The position numbers were made by a program, and so were the translations under genes. Source: Prochlorococcus sp. AG-315-I14 (GTDB lineage: Bacteria; Cyanobacteriota; Cyanobacteriia; PCC-6307; Cyanobiaceae). From it: a stretch of 16,161 bases of DNA. Below are positions 1 through 7,585 of this stretch, in pieces. The notes below the pieces were generated by a model. It made no database searches and was not told the origin of the DNA. It saw nothing but the letters and a program-made list of their open reading frames with translations. Position 1 is the stretch's first letter; every line of letters begins with the position of its first letter. The stretch spans positions 1 through 16,161 of the forward strand of contig QBWF01000016.1 in assembly GCA_003283665.1 (NCBI GenBank). Direction: 5' to 3'.

Positions 1-1625
1 CCTAGTTCTTGTTCTAATAATTCTTTGCCTCGGATGATAGTGTCTTCTCTATGACTTTTTTTATACCATTGTCTAATACGATTTCTAGCAGTAGGAGTAG
101 CGACATAATTTAACCAATCTAGACTTGGGTGAGCGGTTTGATTTGTAAGGATTTCAATGAAATCTCCATTCTTAAGAGGTGTTGAGAGTACACACAGACG
201 ATCATTAATTCTTGCCCCATTGCAATGATTCCCAACTTCTGAGTGGATGCGATAAGCAAAATCAATAGCAGTTGATCCATTCCTTAATCCTAGAACATCT
301 CCTTTTGGGGTGAAAACAAAAACTTCTTCATCAAATAAATCTTCTTTGATTGATGCTAGATAGTCATTATGATCATTTTCACCTTCTTCTTGTTGCCATT
401 CAACTAGTTGACGTAACCAGTTGAATTTTTCAGCATCTGTATTAGCAGGTGAACCTCCTTCTTTGTATTTCCAGTGAGCTGCGATACCAAATTCTGAAAC
501 CCGGTGCATTTCTGGTGTTCTTATTTGAACTTCAACAGGTCTATGTTTACCAATAACAGCAGTATGAAGAGATTGATAACCATTTGCTTTTGGTAGGCCT
601 ATATAATCCTTAAATCTTCCGGGTATTGGCCTGAAAGTGTCGTGAACAACAGCAAGAGCTCGATAGCAAGTTTCTACGTTTGGTACAAGGATTCTGAGTG
701 CTGCTATATCAAAAATCTCATGAAACTCTTTTTGTTGTCGCTGCATTTTGCTCCAAATACCATATAAATGCTTTGGCCTACCACTGACTTCGCAATTATC
801 AAGACCTGCTGCACTCAAGCGGTCTTTTAATAATTGAACGGTTGTATTCAGTCTCTTTTCACGTTCACTGCGCTTACTGGATATTTGTTGTTGAATTTCT
901 TTGTAGGGACCAGGTTCTAAAAGTTTGAATGCTAAGTCTTCTAGTTCCCACTTGAAACGTCCTATGCCTAATCGATTTGCCAATGGAGCGTATATTTCAC
1001 GTGTTTCTTTTGCAATTCTAGTTTGTCTCTCAGGATCTAATGAGCCAATGGTACGCATATTGTGAAGCCTATCTGCAAGTTTGACTAGTACAACTCGAAT
1101 ATCACTGGCCATAGCAAGAAACATTTTACGTAAATTTTCAGCTTGAGCCTCAGTTCGATTATTAAAATGAATTCCACCTAATTTGGTTACGCCTTCTACT
1201 AAGTACCTAACTTCATTTCCAAAATACCCTTCTAGTTGTTCAGGGCTTATGTTCGTGTCTTCAACAACATCGTGTAGAAAACCAGCAGCAATAACGCTGG
1301 CACTGGCACCGATTTCTCTTAATAAATCTGCTACCGCAACGGGATGAATTATGTAAGGTTCACCGCTCTTTCTATATTGACCTTTATGTAATTGGAAGGC
1401 TAAATCAAAAGCAGCAACTAATAATGCTTCTGAATCTCTTGGGCAACTGGCCCCCATTCCTGGTGGAATATTTTCAATGCAATTTATTAGCCAATCTGGC
1501 AAGATGATTTCATAATCATCAAAATGCTTTATTTGAGGTGACCTGAGTCGAGGTTCGCCAGCGAACATCTCATCACTGACCATGCTGGTCTGGGTTGAAC
1601 TGCGAGCAGAGGTGACCTTTGGCAT
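1..1625 (-). CDS. spoT: Bifunctional (p)ppGpp synthetase/hydrolase (RelA/SpoT homologue), C-terminal part beyond the left edge
   Basis: This enzyme makes and breaks (p)ppGpp, the cytosolic alarmone of the stringent response. I translated the minus strand from the edge; about 540 residues are visible, against 700-780 for the family. In order there are an HD hydrolase domain (HPVAVA, then FLHDVVEDT, then KLADRLHNMRT), a synthetase domain (FDIAALRILVP, then GRFKDYIGLPKANGYQSLHT) and a TGS domain (EVFVFTPKGDVLGL, then AIDFAYRIHSEVG). Both the HD residues and the RFKD form of the synthetase loop are intact. That is the RxKD type found in bifunctional Rel/SpoT proteins, not the ExDD type of synthetase-only RelA. 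The ACT/regulatory end lies outside the window. Three in-frame ATG starts are possible (1625, 1583, 1568). I give the longest; homologous sequence only becomes clear downstream of all three. It is divergent from the ABC gene, with about 56 bp between. Confidence 0.93.
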   Translation of the reverse strand, partial: MPKVTSARSSTQTSMVSDEMFAGEPRLRSPQIKHFDDYEIILPDWLINCIENIPPGMGASCPRDSEALLVAAFDLAFQLHKGQYRKSGEPYIIHPVAVADLLREIGASASVIAAGFLHDVVEDTNISPEQLEGYFGNEVRYLVEGVTKLGGIHFNNRTEAQAENLRKMFLAMASDIRVVLVKLADRLHNMRTIGSLDPERQTRIAKETREIYAPLANRLGIGRFKWELEDLAFKLLEPGPYKEIQQQISSKRSEREKRLNTTVQLLKDRLSAAGLDNCEVSGRPKHLYGIWSKMQRQQKEFHEIFDIAALRILVPNVETCYRALAVVHDTFRPIPGRFKDYIGLPKANGYQSLHTAVIGKHRPVEVQIRTPEMHRVSEFGIAAHWKYKEGGSPANTDAEKFNWLRQLVEWQQEEGENDHNDYLASIKEDLFDEEVFVFTPKGDVLGLRNGSTAIDFAYRIHSEVGNHCNGARINDRLCVLSTPLKNGDFIEILTNQTAHPSLDWLNYVATPTARNRIRQWYKKSHREDTIIRGKELLEQEL

Positions 1626-1681
1626 CAGCACTGGCGCCTAGTTTATTTTATTCAGACTCTTCATTTCTAGCCACATTTTTT

Positions 1682-3289
1682 ATGAGTAGCTCATCAAAAG
1701 AAGTCTTAAATATAATCAACCTAAAGGCAATTTATCCAAATTGTTCTAATTGGGTATTAGATGGATTGAATCTTCAAATCAGTCAAGGAGAGAAGCTTGC
1801 TCTGATTGGTAGTTCAGGATGTGGTAAAAGTACTGTTGCAAAGGCTGTGATGCAAATGCTTCCAATAGGAAGTATTTGTAAAGGAATGATTTTATTGAAT
1901 GAACAAAATATTTTAGCTTTAGATGAAACCTCATTGCAAAGGATTCGTGGTCAACAGGTTGGATTGATTTTTCAGGATCCAATGTCTCGTCTCAATCCAA
2001 TCATGACCATAGGAGATCATTTGTTAGACACTCTTTTGGCGCATAGATCTTTCGAACCAATTCATATATTAAAAAAAAGAGCAAAAGAATTATTAGAAAA
2101 AGTTGGAATAAGTCATATGCGCTTTAATTCTTTTCCTCATGAATTGAGTGGAGGCATGCAACAACGCGTGGCAATTGCTTTAGCAATTGCTTTGAATCCT
2201 CCCTTGATAATTGCTGACGAACCAACTACTAGTCTTGATTCTATAATTTCTAATCAGATAATGAGTGAATTAAGCTCACTTTGTGATGAGCTTGGAACTG
2301 CTCTTTTATTAATTAGTCATGATTTATCGATGGCAGCTAAATGGTGTAAAAAAATTGCCATACTTGATTACGGGAAAATAATTGAGTTAGGAAATAGTAA
2401 GGATATAATTTGCAATCCAAAGTCAACGATTGCTCAAAGATTAGTTGGTTCAGCAAGGATTAAAGAAGGAACTGAGTATAAAAAACTATTGGAAAGAAAT
2501 GAATTACTTAAGGTTCAGAGCTTACGTTGTTGGCATAACATAGGAGATTGGCCATTGAGTTCTATTTGGATAAAGGCAGTTAATGAAGTTACTTTTTCTT
2601 TGTATGAAGGTGAGACTCTTGGGGTCGTGGGTCCTTCTGGTTGTGGTAAAAGTACTTTATGTAGGGCTTTGATGGGATTACTCCCTTTAAAAGGAGGAAT
2701 TATTAAGTTTTTAGGTAAAGATATTGCTAAAATGAATAGAAAGAATCTAAGGAAATTTCGCAAAAATATCCAAATAATATTTCAAGATCCTTACTCATGT
2801 TTAAACCCTAAAATGTCAATTATTGATTCAGTTATGGATCCAATTCTTATTCATAATTTGTCCACTAGAGCACAAGCTAAAGAGAAAGCTCGTTCTCTAC
2901 TGGGGCTTGTTGGCTTGAGCCCTAGTGAGTTTTATGAAAAACGTTTCCCTCATCAACTTTCGGGAGGACAACAGCAAAGAGTTGTTATAGCAAGGGCACT
3001 AACTTTGGACCCTAAAGTACTGATTTGTGATGAAAGTGTGAGTATGTTGGATGCTCAAGTCCAGGTTGATGTATTGAAATTATTAGATTCATTACAGAAA
3101 AGATTTAAACTTTCTATGTTATTTATAACTCATGATTTGTCCGTGGCAGCAGGCTTTTGTCATAGAATTATAGTTTTTGATCAGGGAAGAATTATTGAAG
3201 AGAATTCAGGTGGAAATATTTTTAACAATGCTCAATCAGATTTAACCAAAAAACTAGTTCAAGCTTCTCCTAGATTACCTATATACTAA
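1682..3289 (+). CDS. Duplicated-ATPase ABC protein, peptide/nickel (Dpp/Opp) type
   Basis: This is a cytoplasmic ATPase that would drive a peptide- or nickel-type importer. Two nucleotide-binding domains are fused in one chain of 535 residues, as in E. coli YejF or GsiA. The first has Walker A GSSGCGKST (43-51), Q-loop Q99, signature LSGGMQQR (156-163), Walker B LIIADE (176-181) and H214. The second has GPSGCGKST (318-326), signature LSGGQQQR (427-434), Walker B VLICDE (447-452) and H485. The usual DEPVSALD after the second Walker B reads DESVSMLD, a Pro-to-Ser change. Each half carries the extended C-terminal stretch typical of the Dpp/Opp family. No permease or binding-protein gene is nearby, so the partners must be encoded elsewhere and the substrate is unknown. 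The reading frame stays open upstream to a TTG at 1619. I prefer the ATG at 1682 because the first domain begins right after it and the upstream residues look like non-coding sequence. Confidence 0.9.
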   Translation: MSSSSKEVLNIINLKAIYPNCSNWVLDGLNLQISQGEKLALIGSSGCGKSTVAKAVMQMLPIGSICKGMILLNEQNILALDETSLQRIRGQQVGLIFQDPMSRLNPIMTIGDHLLDTLLAHRSFEPIHILKKRAKELLEKVGISHMRFNSFPHELSGGMQQRVAIALAIALNPPLIIADEPTTSLDSIISNQIMSELSSLCDELGTALLLISHDLSMAAKWCKKIAILDYGKIIELGNSKDIICNPKSTIAQRLVGSARIKEGTEYKKLLERNELLKVQSLRCWHNIGDWPLSSIWIKAVNEVTFSLYEGETLGVVGPSGCGKSTLCRALMGLLPLKGGIIKFLGKDIAKMNRKNLRKFRKNIQIIFQDPYSCLNPKMSIIDSVMDPILIHNLSTRAQAKEKARSLLGLVGLSPSEFYEKRFPHQLSGGQQQRVVIARALTLDPKVLICDESVSMLDAQVQVDVLKLLDSLQKRFKLSMLFITHDLSVAAGFCHRIIVFDQGRIIEENSGGNIFNNAQSDLTKKLVQASPRLPIY

Positions 3290-3291
3290 TT

Positions 3292-4251
3292 TTATTTAGT
3301 TCTCAATAGTTTTAAAAGTCGGTTGAAAATAGTAGGAATTGGTGCATGGAACTTCATTTCTTTTAATGTTATTGGATGTATTAAACCTAGTTCTATTGCA
3401 TGTAATGCCTGACTAGAAATATTCATAGGTAATTTCTTGCACCTACTATAAGTTTGATCTCCTATGATTGGATGTCCTATGTGTGCACTATGGACACGAA
3501 TTTGGTGAGTCCGACCAGTATCAAGTTTGAATTGTAATAGAGAAAAATTACCAAATCTTTCTACCAGTTTCCAATGTGTGCATGCATACCTGCCTAACTC
3601 TTCATCGACTACAGCATATTTCTTTCTATCTTTTGGATGTCTACCAATTGATCCGACAATAAGTCCTTCGTTATCTTTTGGGGCGCCATGTACTACAGCA
3701 ATATAATTACGTGAGGCAATTCTTTTTTGTATTTGAATTTGTAATTTAACTAAGGCTTCTTGACTTTTCGCAACAACTATACATCCTGTAGTGTCTTTAT
3801 CTAATCTGTGTACTATTCCTGGTCTTAATTTACCTCCAATGCCTGGAAGATCCGGGCAATGGTTTATAAGTGCATTTACCAAAGTTCCTGTTTTATTTCC
3901 TGGTGCAGGATGAACGGCAATTCCTGCATCTTTATTTATAACAATTAAATGATCATCTTCAAATAAAATGTCTAGATCAATTTTTTCTGGCTTGAGATAA
4001 GGAAGAGGTTCAGGAGGTGGGACCCAGAGGTGAATTTTGTCACCTGGTCTCAGAGGTGTTTTTGCTTTCCCAGCTAAACCATTTACCTTTGCGTATCCTG
4101 CTTCTATAAATTTTTGAATATGAGCTCTGCTTTGTTCTGACCGTTGACTCACTAACCATCTATCAAGTCTCATTGGCATAGCTCTATTGTATTCGAGCCG
4201 AAATAGCTCACCTTCTCCTTCTCCAAATGCATCTTGAATTTCATCTTGCAT
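3292..4251 (-). CDS. rluD: RluD/RluA-family 23S rRNA pseudouridine synthase
   Basis: This enzyme isomerises uridine to pseudouridine in RNA, for RluD in helix 69 of 23S rRNA. The 319 residues show an N-terminal S4 RNA-binding domain (about 27-75, beginning MRLDRWLVSQ). The catalytic domain carries the family motif HRLDKDTTG, with D151 as the expected nucleophile, and later the conserved TGRTHQIRVH segment. Length and S4-plus-catalytic layout fit RluD; related RluC-like specificities cannot be told apart by eye. It starts with ATG in a TAATG overlap with the stop of the upstream GTPase gene, so the two are probably co-transcribed and translationally coupled. Both act on the large ribosomal subunit, which supports a shared role in ribosome maturation. 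Its stop lies only 2 bp from the stop of the convergent ABC gene, and I see no terminator there. Confidence 0.9.
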   Translation of the reverse strand: MQDEIQDAFGEGEGELFRLEYNRAMPMRLDRWLVSQRSEQSRAHIQKFIEAGYAKVNGLAGKAKTPLRPGDKIHLWVPPPEPLPYLKPEKIDLDILFEDDHLIVINKDAGIAVHPAPGNKTGTLVNALINHCPDLPGIGGKLRPGIVHRLDKDTTGCIVVAKSQEALVKLQIQIQKRIASRNYIAVVHGAPKDNEGLIVGSIGRHPKDRKKYAVVDEELGRYACTHWKLVERFGNFSLLQFKLDTGRTHQIRVHSAHIGHPIIGDQTYSRCKKLPMNISSQALHAIELGLIHPITLKEMKFHAPIPTIFNRLLKLLRTK

Positions 4252-5114
4252 TAGGGAACCTCAAGTGAAATATTACCTAAGAGATTTTTACGGAAATCAT
4301 CAAGTAATCTTTGAGACATTCGAATAGTATCTCCTGAGGTGTGACGTTTGGCCGCTGATAACAGCCAAGAAGTCTCATCTTTGATTTCTTGATCAAAGAA
4401 TATTCCATAGCGTTCTTCTAACAACACTAATTCTTTTCTAGAATTTTCCTTTTTATTTAATTTTATAAGAAGATTCATAAAGCTCATGGCTACTAATTCA
4501 ACATCATATGCGGCCTGTCCAATGTCATCACATATGGCCAATTTAAGAGCAGAATTCTGGTCTTCTAATCTGGGAGGTAAAACACCAGGTGCATCCAGAA
4601 GATCGAGATCTTGTCCTAATCTTACCCATCTCAAGCTTCTTGTTACGCCTGCTCGCCTAGAGCTAGAAACAACTTTTTTGTTCACTAATCTATTTATGAG
4701 GGCAGATTTCCCTACGTTGGGAAATCCAAGTGTAAGTACTCTGACTGGGCGATTTTTCATCCCTCGGTCTTCCCTTCTTTTATTTAATTCTTGTCCAGCA
4801 CGAATAGCAGCTTGTTTTATTTGAAATACACCTGTTCCAGATTTTGCATTACACCACCAAGGCACTTTCCCTTCTGATCGGAATTGAGTATCCCATGATT
4901 TAAGAACTTCGTTATTTATCATATCTTTTCTATTAAGTATTAAAAGTTGTTTTTTTCCTTGTAACCATTTCTGAAGATAAGGGTGAGAGGTGGCTAAGGG
5001 TATGCGAGCATCTCTAACTTCAAAAATAAGATCAACTTTATTGAGGTTTTCTTTTATTTGTTTTTCTGCCTTGGCGATGTGACCTGGGTACCATTGTATT
5101 AGTTTTTTTGTCAC
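4251..5114 (-). CDS. rbgA: Ribosome biogenesis GTPase YlqF/RbgA family
   Basis: This is a circularly permuted GTPase that in Bacillus assists a late step of 50S subunit assembly. The 287 residues have the permuted motif order expected: G4 NRKD (61-64), a G5-like NAKSG (89-93), then G1 GFPNVGKS (130-137), G2 around T158 and G3 DAPG (174-177). The N-terminus, MTKKLIQWYPGHIAKAEKQI, is the hallmark WYPGHMxKA start of YlqF proteins, with Ile in place of Met. The C-terminal helical domain follows. The start is a GTG at 5114; homology begins within the first few codons, so the start is secure although no clear ribosome-binding site is visible. The last base of its stop codon is the first base of the rluD-like gene's ATG. 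Its promoter should lie in the 453-bp gap shared with the divergent pgk gene. Confidence 0.92.
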   Translation of the reverse strand: MTKKLIQWYPGHIAKAEKQIKENLNKVDLIFEVRDARIPLATSHPYLQKWLQGKKQLLILNRKDMINNEVLKSWDTQFRSEGKVPWWCNAKSGTGVFQIKQAAIRAGQELNKRREDRGMKNRPVRVLTLGFPNVGKSALINRLVNKKVVSSSRRAGVTRSLRWVRLGQDLDLLDAPGVLPPRLEDQNSALKLAICDDIGQAAYDVELVAMSFMNLLIKLNKKENSRKELVLLEERYGIFFDQEIKDETSWLLSAAKRHTSGDTIRMSQRLLDDFRKNLLGNISLEVP

Positions 5115-5147
5115 GGGATTTTGAACACTGAAAAGGTTAATTGAATG

Positions 5148-5171
5148 ATTTAAAAATTTAGTTTTTTAAAT
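5148..5171. repeat. 9-bp perfect AT-only inverted repeat
   Basis: The arms ATTTAAAAA (5148-5156) and TTTTTAAAT (5163-5171) are separated by six bases. It sits about 35 bp upstream of the rbgA GTG. It could be an operator or a weak hairpin in the rbgA leader, but in such AT-rich DNA chance is a real alternative. Confidence 0.35.
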
Positions 5172-5463
5172 TAATGTTGAGCCTTGTCTATAAAAAGAAT
5201 TTTAATCTAAGCTTAACTTATCACTTAATAAGACTTTATAAAATAATGATGTCAATCAGATTCTTCAAAGATAGATAAAACTTGTATTCCTTTTTTATTT
5301 GATGCAAGCGACATTAGAAACTTTTATATACTATGAGGAAAATTGCATTACCTCAATTAGATTAAAAAAAATTAATTCTTGCATAAAAGATAAGTCTCCT
5401 TCTTTCATTTTTACTATTTAAGTAATTCTGAGTAGAAAAGTTTTTTGCGAATTACAAAAGGCT

Positions 5464-5469
5464 TATATT
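5464..5469 (+). promoter_or_regulatory. Possible pgk -10 element
   Basis: TATATT stands 17 bp downstream of a T-run (5441-5446) that could act as a poor -35. Transcription would start about 90 bp before the pgk ATG. It is the best -10 match I found close upstream of pgk, but weak evidence overall because AT-rich hexamers are common here. Confidence 0.25.
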
Positions 5470-5567
5470 TTTTTAAAGGGTGCCAGATAAGTTTTCTGTC
5501 TTAGCAATTAACCAATTCGTGCAGTCTAAGAGCTATTGTCACTCAGTTTCCTTATTGAATACACACT

Positions 5568-6767
5568 ATGGCTAAGAGGTCCCTGTCAACTCTCGGCGCT
5601 GAAGACCTGTCTGGTAAGCGTGTGTTGGTAAGAGTAGATTTTAATGTCCCATTGAGTGATCAGGGTGTAATAACTGATGACACTAGAATTCGTGCTGCAT
5701 TGCCAACGATTAATGATCTTATAGAAAAAAGTGCCAGAGTTATTCTTGTAGCTCATTTTGGACGACCAAAAGGAGAAGTTAATGAAACAATGCGTTTAAC
5801 TTCTGTCGCACAAAGGTTGAGTGAATTGCTTGGAAAAACAGTAGTAAAAACAGATAGTTGTATAGGTCCTGAAGCTAAGTCAAAAGTTTTTGGTATGGCA
5901 AATGGTGAGGTTGTTCTTCTGGAAAATGTTCGATTTATTGCTGGAGAAGAAAAAAATGATACCGAATTTGCAAAGGAATTGGCATCTTTAGCAGAAGTTT
6001 ATGTTAATGATGCTTTTGGAGCGGCTCATCGTGCTCATGCTTCAACTGAAGGAGTGACAAAGTTTTTAAAGCCTTGTGTTGCAGGTTATTTGATGGAAAA
6101 AGAACTACAGTATCTGCAAGGTGCAATTGATGACCCCAAAAGACCTTTGGCTGCAATTGTAGGAGGCTCAAAAGTAAGTAGCAAAATAGGAGTTCTAGAA
6201 TCTTTAATTGATAAATGTGACAAAATCATTGTTGGTGGAGGTATGATTTTTACTTTTTATAAGGCTAGAGGTCTTTCTGTTGGTAATAGTCTTGTTGAAG
6301 AAGATAAACTTGAATTGGCAAAGGCTTTAGAAGAAAAAGCTAAATCAAAAGGAGTAGAGTTTTTATTACCTAGTGATGTCGTTTTAGCTGATAAATTTTC
6401 TCCAGATGCTAATAGTCAAATCTCTAAAGTAGATGAAATAAGTGAAGGTTGGATGGGATTAGATATTGGATCTGATTCGATTAAGCTTTTTCAGGATGCT
6501 TTGAAAGGTTGCAAAACTGTAATTTGGAATGGACCAATGGGGGTATTTGAGTTTGAAAAATTTGCAACTGGTACGAATGAAATTGCTAATACACTTGCTG
6601 AATTAAGTTCAGATGGATGTTGCACAATTATTGGAGGTGGAGATTCTGTAGCTGCGGTCGAGAAAGCAGGTCTAGCCAAAAACATGTCTCATATTTCGAC
6701 TGGGGGGGGAGCCAGCCTTGAACTTTTAGAAGGCAAAGTTCTTCCAGGTGTAGCAGCTCTAGATTAG
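5568..6767 (+). CDS. pgk: Phosphoglycerate kinase
   Basis: Cytosolic enzyme that transfers phosphate between 1,3-bisphosphoglycerate/ADP and 3-phosphoglycerate/ATP; in a cyanobacterium it serves both the Calvin cycle and glycolysis. The 399-residue length is standard for bacterial PGK. The N-domain shows [13 protein letters not shown], a substrate-binding DTRIRA and a HFGRPKGE segment, then LLENVRF and [16 protein letters not shown]. The nucleotide-binding C-domain shows [28 protein letters not shown] and the [13 protein letters not shown] and [13 protein letters not shown] loops near the C-terminus. All catalytic segments look intact. The ATG at 5568 is preceded by no Shine-Dalgarno sequence, as for most genes here. 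It is monocistronic: the next gene downstream converges on it after 49 bp with no clear hairpin terminator. Confidence 0.97.
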   Translation: MAKRSLSTLGAEDLSGKRVLVRVDFNVPLSDQGVITDDTRIRAALPTINDLIEKSARVILVAHFGRPKGEVNETMRLTSVAQRLSELLGKTVVKTDSCIGPEAKSKVFGMANGEVVLLENVRFIAGEEKNDTEFAKELASLAEVYVNDAFGAAHRAHASTEGVTKFLKPCVAGYLMEKELQYLQGAIDDPKRPLAAIVGGSKVSSKIGVLESLIDKCDKIIVGGGMIFTFYKARGLSVGNSLVEEDKLELAKALEEKAKSKGVEFLLPSDVVLADKFSPDANSQISKVDEISEGWMGLDIGSDSIKLFQDALKGCKTVIWNGPMGVFEFEKFATGTNEIANTLAELSSDGCCTIIGGGDSVAAVEKAGLAKNMSHISTGGGASLELLEGKVLPGVAALD

Positions 6768-6816
6768 ATTACGGACTAAAGAAAAGATTTTTGTACATCT
6801 GAATATTTTTAATAGA

Positions 6817-7533
6817 TCAGTCTACTTCTACTTTTTTTGTAATTGTAAAAATACCTTTCTGATGAGCAATAATTGCTGCAATTGTCTGAGAACCTGGCTG
6901 TAAAGGTGCTGTTATAGTTTTAAATAATCCTCCGGACCCTTTTGGTCTCATGCCGAAAGGGATACTGAATTGTTTATTAGAGTTGCTCTTATTAAGAGTT
7001 ATCATTTCTCCTGTTATAAAAGAATTATCAATTGGCTTTTCAATGATTAAATCAAAGTGATAACGCTCACCAGCACTTACCTTCTGGGGAGAATTAACTT
7101 GTATCTTCAGGTCTTTATTATAGGATTTGAGGATTGACTCTTCATTTAGAATTATGTAATCTGTTATTTGATTATTATTAGTTTCTAACTTAATAGTTTG
7201 TCTAGAATCTAGATCATATTTTAAGCTTCCGATATAACGTTTAGATGTGATTTTTATATCTAAGTATTGTTTGTTTTTATAATCATTTTTTGGATTAATG
7301 GACCATTCTATTTCTTTATAATTCTTTGTGAAATTATCGTATTGGTTCTCAAATTTCCTGAAGGATTCCTCAATAAATAACTGTTTAAGTGCAAATAAAT
7401 TTTTATTGTTGAGACCTTTTTCTAATTGTTTGCTTAGAAATTCAATTTGTATGTCTTGGCTTGATGCAGGGCTGGAACCGAAACTACATATCAACAAAAA
7501 GCTTATTAAATTGAGTCTTAGTGAATAGTGCAC
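6817..7533 (-). CDS. Secreted protein of unknown function (NTF2-like plus Ig-like fold suspected)
   Basis: I do not recognise this 238-residue protein. It starts with GTG and has a clear signal peptide: a short basic start, a hydrophobic core (LISFLLICSFG) and a small-residue Sec cleavage region (SSPASSQ) around residue 26. The one cysteine in the core is not in a proper lipobox, so a soluble periplasmic protein is more likely than a lipoprotein. Residues about 28-130 read as helix, helix, then several beta strands (KGLNNKNLFALKQLF, then LDIKITSKRYIG, then TIKLETNNNQITDYII), the pattern of NTF2-like domains. Residues about 140-238 are beta-rich with a glycine/proline-rich loop (FGMRPKGSGG) and end in KKVEVD, suggesting an Ig-like sandwich. 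Both fold calls are inference from pattern only. The gene is divergent from murG across 52 bp. Confidence 0.75.
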   Translation of the reverse strand: MHYSLRLNLISFLLICSFGSSPASSQDIQIEFLSKQLEKGLNNKNLFALKQLFIEESFRKFENQYDNFTKNYKEIEWSINPKNDYKNKQYLDIKITSKRYIGSLKYDLDSRQTIKLETNNNQITDYIILNEESILKSYNKDLKIQVNSPQKVSAGERYHFDLIIEKPIDNSFITGEMITLNKSNSNKQFSIPFGMRPKGSGGLFKTITAPLQPGSQTIAAIIAHQKGIFTITKKVEVD

Positions 7534-7550
7534 CTGGACTTTTTATAATT

Positions 7551-7558
7551 ATTATAAT
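7551..7558. promoter_or_regulatory. Symmetric ATTATAAT: candidate -10 for both murG and the divergent secreted-protein gene
   Basis: Read rightward it holds TATAAT (7553-7558), 27 bp before the murG ATG. Read leftward it holds TATAAT (7551-7556), 17 bp before the GTG of the divergent gene. A second rightward TATAAT lies at 7544-7549. No good -35 is visible for either direction. Perfect consensus hexamers in both directions in a 52-bp divergent gap make promoter function plausible. Confidence 0.5.
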
Positions 7559-7563
7559 TTAGC

Positions 7564-7583
7564 ATCAAAAAAACTTTTTTGAT
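7564..7583 (+). repeat. 20-bp inverted repeat touching the murG start
   Basis: The arms ATCAAAAAA (7564-7572) and TTTTTTGAT (7575-7583) are perfect, with a 2-bp centre, and end 2 bp before the murG ATG. It lies where the 5' end of the murG mRNA would fall if the nearby -10 is used. It may be an operator or a 5'-terminal RNA hairpin, which the sequence alone cannot settle. Confidence 0.5.
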
Positions 7584-7585
7584 TT

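Larger units (their letters stand above)
5115..5567. other. 453-bp AT-rich divergent intergenic region, rbgA to pgk
   Basis: This is the only gap over 300 bp in the window. It must hold the promoters of rbgA (leftward) and pgk (rightward). I see no tRNA, no GC-rich structured RNA and no convincing ORF; the longest candidate I worked through by hand is 25 codons on the minus strand (5331-5408). It contains an all-AT inverted repeat at 5148-5171 and a possible pgk -10 at 5464-5469. The rest is T- and A-rich with no recognisable element. A small RNA is possible given the length, but nothing in the sequence demonstrates one. Confidence 0.6.

Noticed and set aside
1619..1681. Upstream extension of the ABC gene from a TTG
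   Set aside because: The extra 21 residues come from a rare start, overlap the possible 5' end of the divergent spoT gene, and lie outside the ATPase fold; the ATG at 1682 is the natural start.
5331..5408. 25-codon minus-strand ORF in the pgk upstream gap, preceded by A-rich sequence
   Set aside because: Too short, no ribosome-binding site, composition as expected by chance in AT-rich DNA.
6768..6816. Possible terminator between convergent pgk and the secreted-protein gene
   Set aside because: Only a 4-bp AGAT/ATCT stem with an 8-base loop could be found; not enough to call.
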